From: Coleophoma eucalyptorum
Lineage: Eukaryota; Ascomycota; Leotiomycetes; Helotiales; Dermateaceae
Direction: 5' to 3'
Length of the DNA: 64,000 nt
Assembly (NCBI GenBank): GCA_026120035.1
Contig: JALRME010000015.1
Span: 799,830-863,829 of the forward strand
Below the pieces are notes generated by a model that worked only from the letters and a program-made list of their open reading frames with translations, made no database searches and had not been told where the DNA came from. Below are positions 11,323 to 21,541 of the stretch, piece after piece. The first letter of the stretch is position 1; each line of letters opens with the position of its first letter. The translations under genes were made by a program, and so were the position numbers.

Positions 11323-12468
11323 TTAAAATCTATGAGGGCCAGGAAACTCCAATTGCCTATGAATTCGGCTCTTGATCTCTGCAAAGTTCGGTTCATTCTC
11401 AGGTGTCAAGATACCATGTCTCTGAAAGAAATCCAGAATAACAAGAGCACAATTCGGTTTGAATTCTCCTTCAGCCATGTGTTCTTGAACCTCCTCGACA
11501 GTCCAAAGATAGAATTGTTCCACCTCGCTATCATTCGGCTTGGGGACAATGCCAGCTGGGAGTTCGAGATCGTAGATATGTTCCACCTCTGGTTGGATCA
11601 AGCCTAGTTCTCCGCCTCGAGTCTTGTCCGTGATGTAGATATATGTCAGAGTGTCCTGCTTTGTTGCGTTCTTTCGTACGATGTCTTCAGGGAGACTGGC
11701 TTCTTCTTCGCACTCCCTAACCAGACACTCAAAAGTATCCTCACCTGTAGAAGTACCGCCTGCAACAGTATTATCAAGCATTGCTGGATATGTCTGCTTC
11801 GTCCTCGATCGCCTTGGAACCCACAATTTCATACCGTGACTTACACCCTCCATCTTGACGTACGCTGTCATGTGTACGCCATAGGTAACCACACCAAACA
11901 ACGCTGTAGCTGCTCTCTCCATGCTGTAAAGAACTTCATTTCCCGGGCCATAGATTGGGTAGAGTTCATTTCTCCAACCTTCAAGTATGGTAAAGGTCTT
12001 TTGCTCGCGCAAATAGGCGCAGGTTTCTGCAACGACTTTGCTTCGCTCCTCTTCAGTAGGCAGCTGAAAGGCCGAAAATGTCCGCGTAGCTTGGTTCACC
12101 GTGAACGATTTCTTGATGCTCATAGGAACTTTGCGTAACTCCTCAAAGACGCTTTCTGGAACATAGCCTATTGGCGTTTCTGTGTTGCCATCGTCCCACA
12201 CTAGTGTGTAGAGCGTGGACAGGAGCTCTGAGTAGGCTTTTGCGTCCCTGTCCTTATACGGGAACCTGCAGCGAATGTGAGTAATATTTAATTGAAAGAC
12301 CAATAGAAAACGAGGGGTTAGAGGAATTTTGTTGCAAGATATATTCTCATAGAGACAACTCAGTTGAATCATGCTCAATCCCAAAGTGAAATCTGCGTCT
12401 TCAGAACATAACACTTACTTATCACACTCATTGACAAGATCCAGATTTGTCTTCATCCTTTCTGTCAT
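11323..12468 (-). CDS. Nudix hydrolase, DUF4743 (thiamine pyrophosphokinase-related) family
   Basis: Relative of yeast YJR142W, a Nudix enzyme reported to act on damaged forms of thiamine diphosphate. Two exons, 12419-12468 and 11323-12265, give 330 aa starting MTERMKTNLDLVNECDK. The 153-bp intron has GTAAGT/CAG sites. The N-terminal part carries the DUF4743 segment, including PIGYVPESVFEEL. The Nudix box follows as GGTSTGEDTFECLVRE then CEEEASL, with serine in place of the usual second glycine, as I recall for this family. The C-terminus completes the fold (YLWTVEEVQ). The gene is divergent from OPI10 with 461 bp between the start codons. The exon frame stays open into the intron, so a naive ORF would give a false N-terminus. 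Confidence 0.85.
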
Positions 12469-12929
12469 ACAATCAATCCCGGGCTTATTTTCTCTTGCGG
12501 TTAGATGAGCCTGCTTTGTACATGCGACTCACAGTTGCTGGCCTCGGCCGGAGCAAGAGCTGCTACTTGACGAACTTTCGGAACAAAGTTACGGTAAAGT
12601 CTCGATGGGTGCAGGGGATAAAGCCGATTGGAATTCCACTTTGTGTGACCCGATTTGTTCAACTTGTCGTGTATTGTCGTCATAAAGAGCTGGTATATTC
12701 TTCCCGATTCGTGAAGCTTCTTAACAATTCTGCACCTCGACACCGCCAAAAAAGCTCAAGCTATCAAAGCTACCCCTCCAAAATTTATGACCATATAAAG
12801 AGTGACACCGATCTAAACGTGAATATCATTTCTTACCTCGATCTTACCAATGCACGAAGCTCGATAGCACCACTTATTGGTTCACCTCTGAGATACCATC
12901 CTCTCTACTATAGCCAATTCGCATTCCTA
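12469..12929. promoter_or_regulatory. Shared divergent promoter region, Nudix gene / OPI10
   Basis: 461 bp separate the two divergent start codons. An open frame crosses it in phase with OPI10, but its translation is unlike the family, which begins at 12930. No specific factor site was identified. Confidence 0.5.
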
Positions 12930-13574
12930 ATGGCAGCCCAAGCCCTTCCTCAACTCTTTGGTGTAGTCCCAACTGGTTGCCCAGTAATAACAACACCCAC
13001 GACAGCTATATCCGAGACGTCACTTATTTACACCTTACCATCTCGAAACTTCTCACATATTGTTGTCTTCCTCTTGCCTGGGATTGCATTACCACCCGAC
13101 ACCGCAGCAGCCGTCTACATCTCGTCAACACCGCAGAACCCGGCATCGTTCAAATTTCTCGGCGGGATAGGTCAGGGCAAGGAGAGTGCGATCTTTAAGG
13201 TTGGTGGCACCGAGCATAATGGGGAGCAACTGAGTTATACTTTGGGGGTGTCGGTCGAACCTGCTGCATCGGTCGCTGCACAGATGTCGGCTTTACAGTC
13301 AAGTTTAAGTAATGGGAACAATACTGCAGACGCAAATAGGAGTACTGCTTTGGTAACCGTACCAAAGCCTAGTGATACAGTTATCCTGGCGCAGAAGATC
13401 ATCAAGAACGCTTTCAATTTCCTGGCTAGTTTTAGTGGGAATGTTCCTGTTCCAGGAGGAAGTGGTACTGCTGGTGTTGAGGTGGTTCCGCTCAAGGCCT
13501 TCGAAGATTGGTGGAGAAAATTTGAAGGGAAGATTAAGAATGACCCGAGATTCTTGGAAAGAGATGGGGATTGA
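12930..13574 (+). CDS. OPI10: Hikeshi/OPI10 family protein (Hsp70 nuclear import)
   Basis: Hikeshi carries Hsp70 into the nucleus during heat stress by binding Hsp70 and FG nucleoporins. The yeast relative is OPI10, named for an inositol-secretion phenotype. One exon, 214 aa, close to the human length of 197. Family features in order are LFGVVPTGCPV at the N-terminus, SHIVVFLLPG, the FKFLGGIGQGKESAIFKVGG segment, and a C-terminal region ending VVPLKAFEDWWRKFEGKI. The open frame continues 161 codons upstream, but I start at 12930 because the family begins there and the upstream translation has no matching features. Confidence 0.93.
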   Translation: MAAQALPQLFGVVPTGCPVITTPTTAISETSLIYTLPSRNFSHIVVFLLPGIALPPDTAAAVYISSTPQNPASFKFLGGIGQGKESAIFKVGGTEHNGEQLSYTLGVSVEPAASVAAQMSALQSSLSNGNNTADANRSTALVTVPKPSDTVILAQKIIKNAFNFLASFSGNVPVPGGSGTAGVEVVPLKAFEDWWRKFEGKIKNDPRFLERDGD

Positions 13575-14137
13575 ACAAATGGTTGTTGATGAATGCGTTG
13601 CTATGCATCATCTGTTCTAGGCAGGCGATTCTTGGAGAGATGCGTCCTGTCAAGGATGGTATGAAACTGGGAAATCTTGGGGTGAAGAGCTGTTATAATT
13701 CTATTGGGTCTTTCGACACATGACAGCACTCAAGATGAAGAGTATGAGGTATTTTGTGGATTTCGGTGTAATAGGAAGATCCTTGGAGTTGGGGATGCGG
13801 ATTTCATGGGATACTTTCGAGAGCAACATCAAGAAGGGGGTTATACAGGAGAATATGTATAACAAATGTAGAACGACTGGTCATGTTAGAAATGCTTAAG
13901 AACCGAAACCCAGTGAGGATCTGCCCGAGCTGGACGAGTAGCATTCTCCTTTTAATGGTTATAAAATATCCTTCCATATGCCCTCGGCTTTTGGTTTCCC
14001 TGACGCCTATCTGGTGATGCCAACCAGACCTATGCATTGATTATCAGAAAGAAATACAAGAACAAAATGCTAAACCGTAAAGCACTTGATTGCTTCGCTT
14101 GGAATGGGGACGTTAAACGGGTAGATGCGAAGATTGA
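13575..14137. other. Convergent 3' region, no gene recognised
   Basis: 3' flanks of OPI10 and RPB8, which point toward each other. No open frame with a signature. Confidence 0.5.
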
Positions 14138-14643
14138 TCATTTCTTAACAAGAAGATAGACGTAATCAACTCGTAACGGGGTGAGCTTCTTGTAAGGACC
14201 CTCAAGTGCCATTAGAAGACCACCAAATGAGACATATGCTTTGCTACGAGAAGTTAGTGACATGCGCGCCTGTGAATACTTGCCTGCTCAACTTACATAG
14301 TCTGCCCGTCCTCACCATCCTCGAACTTATAGATCTTGCCGTGACAAACGTAGTCGAACATATCTGCCAGCGTAGCCTCACCACCATGTCCACTACGTCC
14401 AATATCCCTCCATCCTCTACCATCGTCCTTGCTTCCATCCAGCGCCAGCGAAGTCGCCAGAACACAGTGAATGGTCTCGCCAATCGCGCATGGGTAAAGG
14501 TCTGAGTTAATGTCTAGTGTCATGACCGTCTGTGAGTCCGTAGATGTTGCGCCGATTCGCCCGACGCGGTCATATTTGGAATGGTCGAGTGTTGTGATGG
14601 TGAAGGTCTCATCAAAGAGTTGTGAATCTCCGGTACTGGCCAT
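14138..14643 (-). CDS. rpb8: RNA polymerase I, II and III subunit RPB8 (RPABC3)
   Basis: Small subunit shared by all three nuclear RNA polymerases. Two exons, 14297-14643 and 14138-14243, give 150 aa (146 in yeast). The 53-bp intron has GTAAGT/TAG sites and phases agree. Features are an N-terminal LFDETFTITTLD, TLDINSDLYPC, YDYVCHGKIYKFE, and the C-terminal VSFGGLLMALEG followed by DYVYLLVKK. The gene is divergent from ELP4 across about 510 bp. Confidence 0.95.
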
Positions 14644-15151
14644 GACTGTTGAGTTTTGAGATTTCTTGGTTCGATAGATCCGTGTGTTCGTCGAGCTTGG
14701 AAGTTATCGGAGGTAGTTATTACTATCCAATTTCGTAGTTGTCGTCAGGAGCGCGAGGTGGTGCGGTGGAGTGTGAAGTGCTTGATTTCACTTTCGCGCT
14801 GGACGGCCAGTATACTAAGAGGATTTGGCAGGGTCTAGGTCGTCAAAGGTAGGTGAAGACAGCCTGATGTTGGGGGTGTCTGTTTAAGATACAGCAGCGG
14901 GTAATTTCAGGCCACTGTTCTTCGAGTTATCTGAATGCTGTGAGGCGTCAAGTACTGCGCTCCGGACGATTTCTTGAAGTCGTCGCGAAAAATTGGCTGC
15001 AGTCATCGGTGGGAGCGGCCGCTAGCATTAAGATAAGAGCTGGTGGGATGAAGAAATCTTTGAGTCGTTACTAGCCATCTACTCGGGCAAATAAAAGGAA
15101 GTACGGGACAAAGAACAACTTTTTTAAACTTTTCCCAACTCTTTCCTAGCA
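14644..15151. promoter_or_regulatory. Shared divergent promoter region, RPB8 / ELP4
   Basis: 508 bp between two divergent start codons. A short A/T stretch lies before ELP4. No factor site was assigned. Confidence 0.45.
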
Positions 15152-16425
15152 ATGGCTTTTAGAAAAAGAAATGTAGGTATCGCGCAACCCGGAAGCTCTG
15201 CATCGAGTAGCGAAACCACAGAGAAGAAGTCAATACCAGGGATTCGACCTTCACCACTTGATGGCCGACCAACAACCTCAACAGGCACACATTCCCTGGA
15301 CAACTTGCTTGCTGGCCACGCCGGTCTGGTACTTGGAACTTCTCTGCTAATCGAAGAGAGTGGAACGACGGATTTTGGAGGAGCTTTACTGCGATATTAT
15401 GCCGCCGAGGGCATTTTACAGGGTCACCAAATTCATGTCTTAGGAATGAACGAAGCCTGGGGACGAGAATTGCCAGGACTTGGCTCTGCAGAAAGCAGTA
15501 GATCAGCTAAGAAAGAGACTGCCGCAGATGACAAGATGAAGATTGCTTGGAGATACGAACGGCTTGGAGAGTTCGGGGCTGGCGCAAGAGGTGGGCGCTC
15601 CTTTGCTGTACATATGCTTAAACTAGATCTGCAATCGCAAAACGTTCCTCAAGGCTGACCAGATCCATGTGATTAGAGAGGAGCGTTACTTCGTCGAGTA
15701 TAACCTCTTCAGGAACTACTAGCATATTCTGTCATGATTTCGATTTGAGCAAGCGTCTCACCCTTCCTTCAACCACACAAATTCAGTTCGTCCCAACTAT
15801 AACAAGACCGAATCTCGAGTTCGCAACTTTAGACAGCACAAAGTCACCCTTTAAAACATTTATAAGTCATATTTCCAACCACTTGTCTAACTCATCGAGT
15901 CACACTATCCACCGAGTCATCATTCCCACCATTCTTTCTCCGGCTTTATATCCACCCCACGCTTCAAGACCGGAGATAGTCTTGCAATTCTTTCATTGCC
16001 TGCGAGGGCTACTTCGAAAGTATCCTACGCAGCTCACAGTGATCACAACTTTGCCATTGACCTTGCATCCACGATCATCAGGATTGACAAGGTGGATGGA
16101 GCTCCTCAGTGACGGAGTGCTGGAGCTGTCACCCTTCCCATCTACTGCGGTAGCAACAAAATCTGCCCCAGGAATTACCACGACTCAGGAAGAGCCTCCA
16201 CAGGGAATGCTGAATGTACACCGATTACCCATATTCCACGAGAGAGGCGGAGGGGGTGGGGAAGCCAGTGGGTTTGGAAATGACCTCGCTTTTACACTTA
16301 GTAGAAGGAAAGGGCTCGTGATCAAGCCCTTCAGTTTGCCTCCAGTTGAAGGAGACTCGGAAGCTCAGCAAGGAGGGCTTGAGACTGATCATGGGAAGGC
16401 GACAAAAGTAGATATAGAATTTTAA
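15152..16425 (+). CDS. ELP4: Elongator complex protein 4
   Basis: Elp4 forms the RecA-like Elp456 hexamer of Elongator, which modifies wobble uridines of tRNAs. Exons 15152-15590 and 15713-16425 give 383 aa. Family features are an N-terminal IPGIRPSPLDGRPTTSTG, LDNLLAGHAGLVLGTSLLIE, LLRYYAAEGILQGHQ, a MKIAWRYERL segment, then FCHDFDLSKRL at the start of exon 2. The intron is called with a weak GTGGGC donor at 15591 and TTCAG acceptor at 15711-15712. This was the only pairing I found that keeps phase and recreates the RYERL-to-FCHDFDL spacing of the family. A GTACAT donor at 15609 gave no in-phase partner. The gene ends 60 bp from the 3' end of the small membrane-protein gene on the other strand. 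Confidence 0.88.
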
Positions 16426-16485
16426 GTTGCTTTTGATAGAAGCATACCAAAAAAGACCATGTTAACATAGCACTGGCGTACAGAA

Positions 16486-16785
16486 TCATCGACGTCGTTC
16501 CTGAGCATCAAAGGAGCTTCGAGGGCTGTCACCGAGCATATCTGACATTTCGATCTGATTCCATGCCCCGTGTCCATTTGAAGTAACTGTCCTCATGTAG
16601 TTCCTATCAAACAAGGCTCGGCGAGGATTCAGACGAGCTCTGAAATCGTTTCCCAAGCAGGAGGACAGTATCAGCCATGCTAACTCTTAATGTCAGCTAA
16701 GTTCTTGAAAATTTATGAGTCACATGCCTACGAAAAGAACGAGAGGAAATGCAACAAGAACTGCCAATATCCAGAGAGAGGCCAT
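16486..16785 (-). CDS. Small single-pass membrane protein, unknown function
   Basis: Proposed two-exon gene, 16724-16785 and 16486-16639, giving 71 aa. It starts with a hydrophobic segment (MASLWILAVLVAFPLVLFVG), followed by a basic stop-transfer motif ARLNPRRALFDRN and a soluble tail with WNQIEMSDML. The exon 2 frame is clean to the stop and reads like a conserved soluble tail. The intron (84 bp) is called GTGACT/TTTCAG, a weak donor but the only phase-compatible one seen. The ATG has a good context (CCCAAATGG) after a pyrimidine-rich leader. It is convergent with ELP4 and divergent from SEN34. I do not recognise the family. An alternative first exon upstream is possible. Confidence 0.5.
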
Positions 16786-17271
16786 TTGGGCGGAAATAAC
16801 TTTTAATCCAACAAAGTACACGAAGAGGATATATGAGAGGTACGATGAGGGACTTTGGATTTCCCACGTCGGCGAGCAACGGCTCCAAAAGCTCTAGCTG
16901 TCGCTCTCTGCGAAAAGCTAGCGCCCCCTGTCCATGGCGCTAGCAACTTATGTAAGCGAGATCGAATCACAAAAGCTTCAAAATTTCCCAAACTTTTCTT
17001 CCGTTTTCTTCCACTTCAAGCAACGTTCTCTTCACAGAACGTGCTCTACACAATAGGTATGTACGCTTCTCATATTCTTTCCAACTTCCGTCGATATGAT
17101 TAGAAACACGATCTGTCAATCCCCTGAAACCAGTTCAGCTGGACATGATGTTCAAAATATGTTTTAATTAATGATCCATCGTCAAAACACTCCTCTTTGT
17201 TTCAAGCACTACAGTCTCAAAAACTTTGCTGACATGTGCACGCAGAATCCATCCCACTCTCCACTGCCTCC
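16786..17271. promoter_or_regulatory. Divergent promoter region, small membrane protein / SEN34
   Basis: 486 bp between two divergent starts. Short frames on both strands lack signatures. A frame continuous with the small protein's hydrophobic segment extends upstream but has no ATG. Confidence 0.4.
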
Positions 17272-18216
17272 ATGGCTAAGGCAGACATCCACGAAGACGA
17301 GCATCGCGAGATTGACTTGGACACGGTCACAGAGCCTGTGTCGATCTCCTTGATTGCTGGTCGCTATTTGCTATTCGACATCAATGTTGTAACTTATCTC
17401 CGCAGGACCCATAATATTTGTGGTGTGCTCATTGGTGGTATTCCTCAAATACCACAGCAGAATGTATTCCTTGGTCTTCCACTTGAGCTTCTTCCTGAAG
17501 AAGCAAGGCTTCTGGTAGAGAAGAAGGTTGCATATATCGTGGATGATACTGCATGGCACAAATCAAAACTCAGTACACTTTCCGGCGAAGAAAGAAGAAG
17601 GTACCTGGACTCCCTGCGTGAAGCAGGTCTAAAATCAAAGAGAGCCGCAGATGAAGGAGCAAAGAAGAGACAAGCCCATGGCCTAGCCAAGGAAGCAGCT
17701 ACTCGCCGAGCAAAGGGCGCGCTCAAGCCAAACTCAGACAAAAAAGACATGGCAGATTCTGCAAAAGAAGTTTCTGATTCACTATTTGGTGACGAGCGAC
17801 CACAGTCACCTACACCGTCCACACTTTCTGCCTCACACAGTCCTCATGCTATTACACCAACGATTACATACCCTCCTTTGTCGTTGCCAGACATCCCCAC
17901 CGAGGAGGCAAAACCTCCTGTTCCTTCTTCATATCCCCTTTTTACTCATCTTCACTCTCGTGGGTACTTTACTACACCTGGTCTCCGCTTCGGCTGTGAC
18001 TATACTGCATACCCTGGAGATCCTCTTCGTTTTCACAGTCATTTTCTTGCCACTGGTTATGACTGGGAAGAAGAGATTCCGATGCTTGACATTGTAGGTG
18101 GTGGTCGGTTGGGAACTGGTGTGAAGAAGGGATTCCTTATCGGCGGAGCAGACTCTGAAAGTAATAAGGAGGGAGACAACGTCAGGTCCTTCTGTATTGA
18201 ATGGGGAGGCATGTGA
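17272..18216 (+). CDS. SEN34: tRNA-splicing endonuclease subunit Sen34
   Basis: Catalytic subunit of the tRNA intron endonuclease, which cuts the 3' splice site of pre-tRNA. One exon, 314 aa. The N-terminal domain contains ISLIAGRYLLFD and RTHNICGVLIGGIPQIPQQ. A charged, Ala/Lys-rich linker covers roughly residues 110-190. The C-terminal nuclease fold shows the triad context: Tyr in FGCDYTAYPGDPLRFHSHF, His in FHSHF, and Lys in GVKKGFLIGG. The start is the ATG at 17272 in a strong context (TCCATGGC). An upstream in-frame GTG at 17236 is not a likely start. Confidence 0.92.
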   Translation: MAKADIHEDEHREIDLDTVTEPVSISLIAGRYLLFDINVVTYLRRTHNICGVLIGGIPQIPQQNVFLGLPLELLPEEARLLVEKKVAYIVDDTAWHKSKLSTLSGEERRRYLDSLREAGLKSKRAADEGAKKRQAHGLAKEAATRRAKGALKPNSDKKDMADSAKEVSDSLFGDERPQSPTPSTLSASHSPHAITPTITYPPLSLPDIPTEEAKPPVPSSYPLFTHLHSRGYFTTPGLRFGCDYTAYPGDPLRFHSHFLATGYDWEEEIPMLDIVGGGRLGTGVKKGFLIGGADSESNKEGDNVRSFCIEWGGM

Positions 18217-18622
18217 AGAGTTGCAGCATTTAGCACAATACGGGACTGGACCAATACATAGCTTTCTTTGGTTTTTAGCGATGATACCCAATTCAATTTT
18301 TGGAAAACAGCAGTTTAGCCTTCAGTTCCCTGCATGTGAGACCCACGTTATGGGTAGCTTATTCTTAGTGCTCGTGTGTGAAATTTCCCCAGCTCGGCGT
18401 ATCGGCGGACGGTTCCGAAACCGATGCAGTGGGATGGAAGTGCATCATCGCACCAGACTCATTACCAACAACACTAAACAGCTGCTTTGTTATTACACAA
18501 CATCCCGGAGAGCGTATGTAAACTGGAGGAAGTGTTTACTCTCCTTTATCATGCGCCTCACGACTCCATTTCGAACGACCGCGAACCAAATTCGAATCTG
18601 ATTCCCCGCAACAAACTCGAGC
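18217..18622. other. Intergenic between SEN34 and the Asi-like gene
   Basis: 406 bp holding the SEN34 3' UTR and the promoter of the next gene on the same strand. Nothing else seen. Confidence 0.45.
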
Positions 18623-21541
18623 ATGGCTTCCACTGTTTTTGAACATGCCGCAGGCAACAGTTCATGGGGAAACTGGACAAATTTCACACAGTATGTGCCA
18701 TCTGCAAGAGATTTGCTATGGCCAGCCAGGATTGTCTCGGAAGCAATGGACAGTGTTGGACTAAGACTTGGGCAACGCATAATACCAGAAGCTACTGGCG
18801 CAGCGGGAGGAATTGTTGATGCTGTAACCACAACAGCTGCTGGCGTCGGAGAAGCTGCACACAACCTGCCAGCTAGTACAGAGATCCTCCTCGAAGTTGA
18901 TGAAGCCTCTGGTCTTGCATCCCGATTCTCGATGGAGGGCGCACGGAGCTTGGGCTCTGTCTTTTCTTATGCGACAAGCAAGTGGGCTCTTTGCTGCATT
19001 ATTATGGCAGTGATTCTGAACCGTACCCATATATATGCTTCGACACGCCGCAACTTGTCTTTACCCTGGAAGGTCAGACTCGCCCTACGAATTGTACCGA
19101 TCATTCTTCTGTCTATGCAGGCTAGGTGGTTGTTGCAATCAATACAATGTCAGACATCACCGGATTTTGCTATGCTTCGATGGGGTAATGCTACAAAGTC
19201 CTCAGAGTTGTTATTCACGCAGAATGGAGGATATCTTCATACGATTAGTTCGACCCTTCTTTTTGGAGCCACAGATGCACAGTCTTGCGTGGCTGTGCAG
19301 ATGATTCAACCACTGGAGGAGGACGATTCAAATGATATCGAGGATGCGAAGGGTGTTGCAGATCTGACTGGCTCATTGTCACTACTCTGGCCTCTTTTCA
19401 AGACGTTTAGTTTAAGCCAGTTTGTGGAAACAATTTCCTGCGCGGTCCAAGGTCGTCAATTGGCAGCAGAGACAGGAATGACTCTTTTTGAGCACTCTCT
19501 AGCCTTTGCAGAGGCTGAAAATGCTATCGGTTCACAGCTTGGATGGGGATCATTTGGAACCAAAACCATCACCCGCAAGAAATCTGACCCAGATTCACCA
19601 GGCGAGCCTACTCAGATCGCCATCACACGCTCGATGATCATGAGGCGAGTCAATACAGCTCCCGAAGTCCTTCTAGTGGGCTTCTTGTCAAGTATGAACC
19701 ATATCACAAGTCACATTTTGGGCATATTTAACCTTCAAGGACGGCTGCGTTTGATCAATACTGGCTTCTGGGGTCTCTCTTTCATGTCCGTTATCGTCTG
19801 GAGCATTTGGACATTCTCTATCGACGATATTATGGACCAAAGTTTGCTTCGATTCCCCACCGTTTGCATTATTGGATTCATACCACACATGTTGGTCTTC
19901 TGCGGCATTGTAGCATGCTCAGCTATCTACGGAGCAGCATTATTATTAACAGCTTTGGCTCCTCCAAGAAATAGCGATGAGGTACACGACGATCGAGCCA
20001 ACTTACATTCATCTTTCTGGCAAAGAATCATGGATGCTCATCAGAACATGCAAGCCAACGTTCCTCTCTCTGCGATCAGAATCACTATGCATATGGACTT
20101 CTACACGGCATTATTGAAGACTGGCTTTAGCATTATGACTATGGCAAGTGAGGCTGTTTACTTGACAGAGAATCGGAGTATAAATGTCAAGGAGCGGACA
20201 TGGCTGGAAGAAGAGCGGCTGCGAGAAATAGACGAGGCAGGAGCTCATTGGCTTGGTCCCACGTTCCGAGCTCAAGATGCGGACTTACAGTATCGTGACG
20301 GGATTGCAAACAGCGTTGGGCTTGTTGTGGCTAAAGACCAGCCAATGGACCTTCTTCGTAAGTCTTCTAGTGGCTACGCTCGGGAGATGACAGCAAAGAA
20401 AGCTTCCAAGAATAAAAACCACGAGAGAGGTATGAGAGACGGTGTGGGAGCAACAGAACGAAGCGGGCGGTGGATCATGGCCTTGGAATTCTTCCTAGGT
20501 ATAGGCAGACTCGTTCTCAGCTGGTGGGCGTCTTTGGCCTTGAAACTGCTTGCAAAAATTGGATTCCAAACACGTCCCCGATTCCTTTTATGGCTTATAA
20601 GTAGACCGAAGGCAGCTGGTTCGAAAGACTCGAGGAGTAACAGTAGCGATCCGGACTCATTACCATTCTGGCTTTTGAGTATTGATGGGGAATTAACTTT
20701 ACCAAAGGATGAGAACGTTGACGTCGAGGCCGAGATGAAGCGACGGCTGATCAGTGAACAAGGACATTGGGATGAGACACTGGAGAAGAAGCTAGACACC
20801 AACACCTACGACTGGTTCCTTGCTGGGGGGTGGTGGGGCAATGATGATGGTAGTGGTAACTTTGTTCCTGAAGACAGAGAGATTGAAGACGACCTGACTA
20901 GTGTCATCTCATATGCCACAAATACAGACGATAGTGGTTGGGAATCAGACGAGGAGAATAACGATGGAAGAAGAACGCCTACCCAGAGACACCCACAGTT
21001 CTCAAGAGAGTCTACGCCTGCCGTCGATAATCCATTGAGTTCAGCAGACCTTGCCCAACTCCTACATCCGAAATCCCCAGAGCAGCGAGCAGAAGCTCAG
21101 GCCCTTGCTGCTCACCTCACAAGCAGTAAAATCATGACCCGATCACAATTTCGCGAGCTTCAGCAACGAGAGAGAGCTAGAGTCCTCATATCCACACGGC
21201 ATAGACCCACGAACTTCGTTGCTTCTTCTCCAGACGGCAAGCTGACAGCAGAAGAAGAAACCCAGATTTTGGAACATCTCATTACCACACGCCGTGCTTT
21301 CCACGATGAAGCTCACACTAATGGCCAGAATATGACATGGGCCAAGGGTGCTTCTGGCATGGGAGAAGGTGGACCACAATGCGTTGTATGCCAAAGCTCA
21401 CCTCGAAGCATTATCGTGTGGCCATGCCGCTGCCTGAGCTTGTGTGATGACTGCCGAGTTACATTGGCCATGAATAACTTTGACAAGTGTGTCTGTTGTC
21501 GAAGAGACGTGGCAAGCTTTAGCAGGATCTTTGTACCATAA
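18623..21541 (+). CDS. Asi1/Asi3-like multi-pass membrane RING E3 ubiquitin ligase
   Basis: Asi proteins are inner-nuclear-membrane ubiquitin ligases in yeast that degrade misplaced membrane proteins. This single-exon protein has 972 aa. Hydrophobic segments lie near residues 118-135, 150-170, 382-402, 415-450 and 615-645. An acidic, Ser-rich region then leads to a C-terminal RING at about 920-959. Its ligands are CVVC, PCRC, LCDDC and KCVCC, so all eight are cysteines, with Cys where a classic RING has His. The RIIVWPCRCLSLC-type wording matches the Asi family as I recall it. No N-terminal signal peptide is evident. The specific assignment to Asi1 or Asi3 is inference. The RING and membrane topology are seen. 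Confidence 0.78.
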   Translation: MASTVFEHAAGNSSWGNWTNFTQYVPSARDLLWPARIVSEAMDSVGLRLGQRIIPEATGAAGGIVDAVTTTAAGVGEAAHNLPASTEILLEVDEASGLASRFSMEGARSLGSVFSYATSKWALCCIIMAVILNRTHIYASTRRNLSLPWKVRLALRIVPIILLSMQARWLLQSIQCQTSPDFAMLRWGNATKSSELLFTQNGGYLHTISSTLLFGATDAQSCVAVQMIQPLEEDDSNDIEDAKGVADLTGSLSLLWPLFKTFSLSQFVETISCAVQGRQLAAETGMTLFEHSLAFAEAENAIGSQLGWGSFGTKTITRKKSDPDSPGEPTQIAITRSMIMRRVNTAPEVLLVGFLSSMNHITSHILGIFNLQGRLRLINTGFWGLSFMSVIVWSIWTFSIDDIMDQSLLRFPTVCIIGFIPHMLVFCGIVACSAIYGAALLLTALAPPRNSDEVHDDRANLHSSFWQRIMDAHQNMQANVPLSAIRITMHMDFYTALLKTGFSIMTMASEAVYLTENRSINVKERTWLEEERLREIDEAGAHWLGPTFRAQDADLQYRDGIANSVGLVVAKDQPMDLLRKSSSGYAREMTAKKASKNKNHERGMRDGVGATERSGRWIMALEFFLGIGRLVLSWWASLALKLLAKIGFQTRPRFLLWLISRPKAAGSKDSRSNSSDPDSLPFWLLSIDGELTLPKDENVDVEAEMKRRLISEQGHWDETLEKKLDTNTYDWFLAGGWWGNDDGSGNFVPEDREIEDDLTSVISYATNTDDSGWESDEENNDGRRTPTQRHPQFSRESTPAVDNPLSSADLAQLLHPKSPEQRAEAQALAAHLTSSKIMTRSQFRELQQRERARVLISTRHRPTNFVASSPDGKLTAEEETQILEHLITTRRAFHDEAHTNGQNMTWAKGASGMGEGGPQCVVCQSSPRSIIVWPCRCLSLCDDCRVTLAMNNFDKCVCCRRDVASFSRIFVP

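Noticed and set aside
12266..12414. N-terminal extension of the Nudix protein by reading through upstream sequence
   Set aside because: This is the intron. Joining the exon at 12419-12468 gives the family N-terminus with good splice sites.
12447..12929. 161-residue N-terminal extension of OPI10
   Set aside because: The family starts at 12930 and the extra residues look like a translated promoter.
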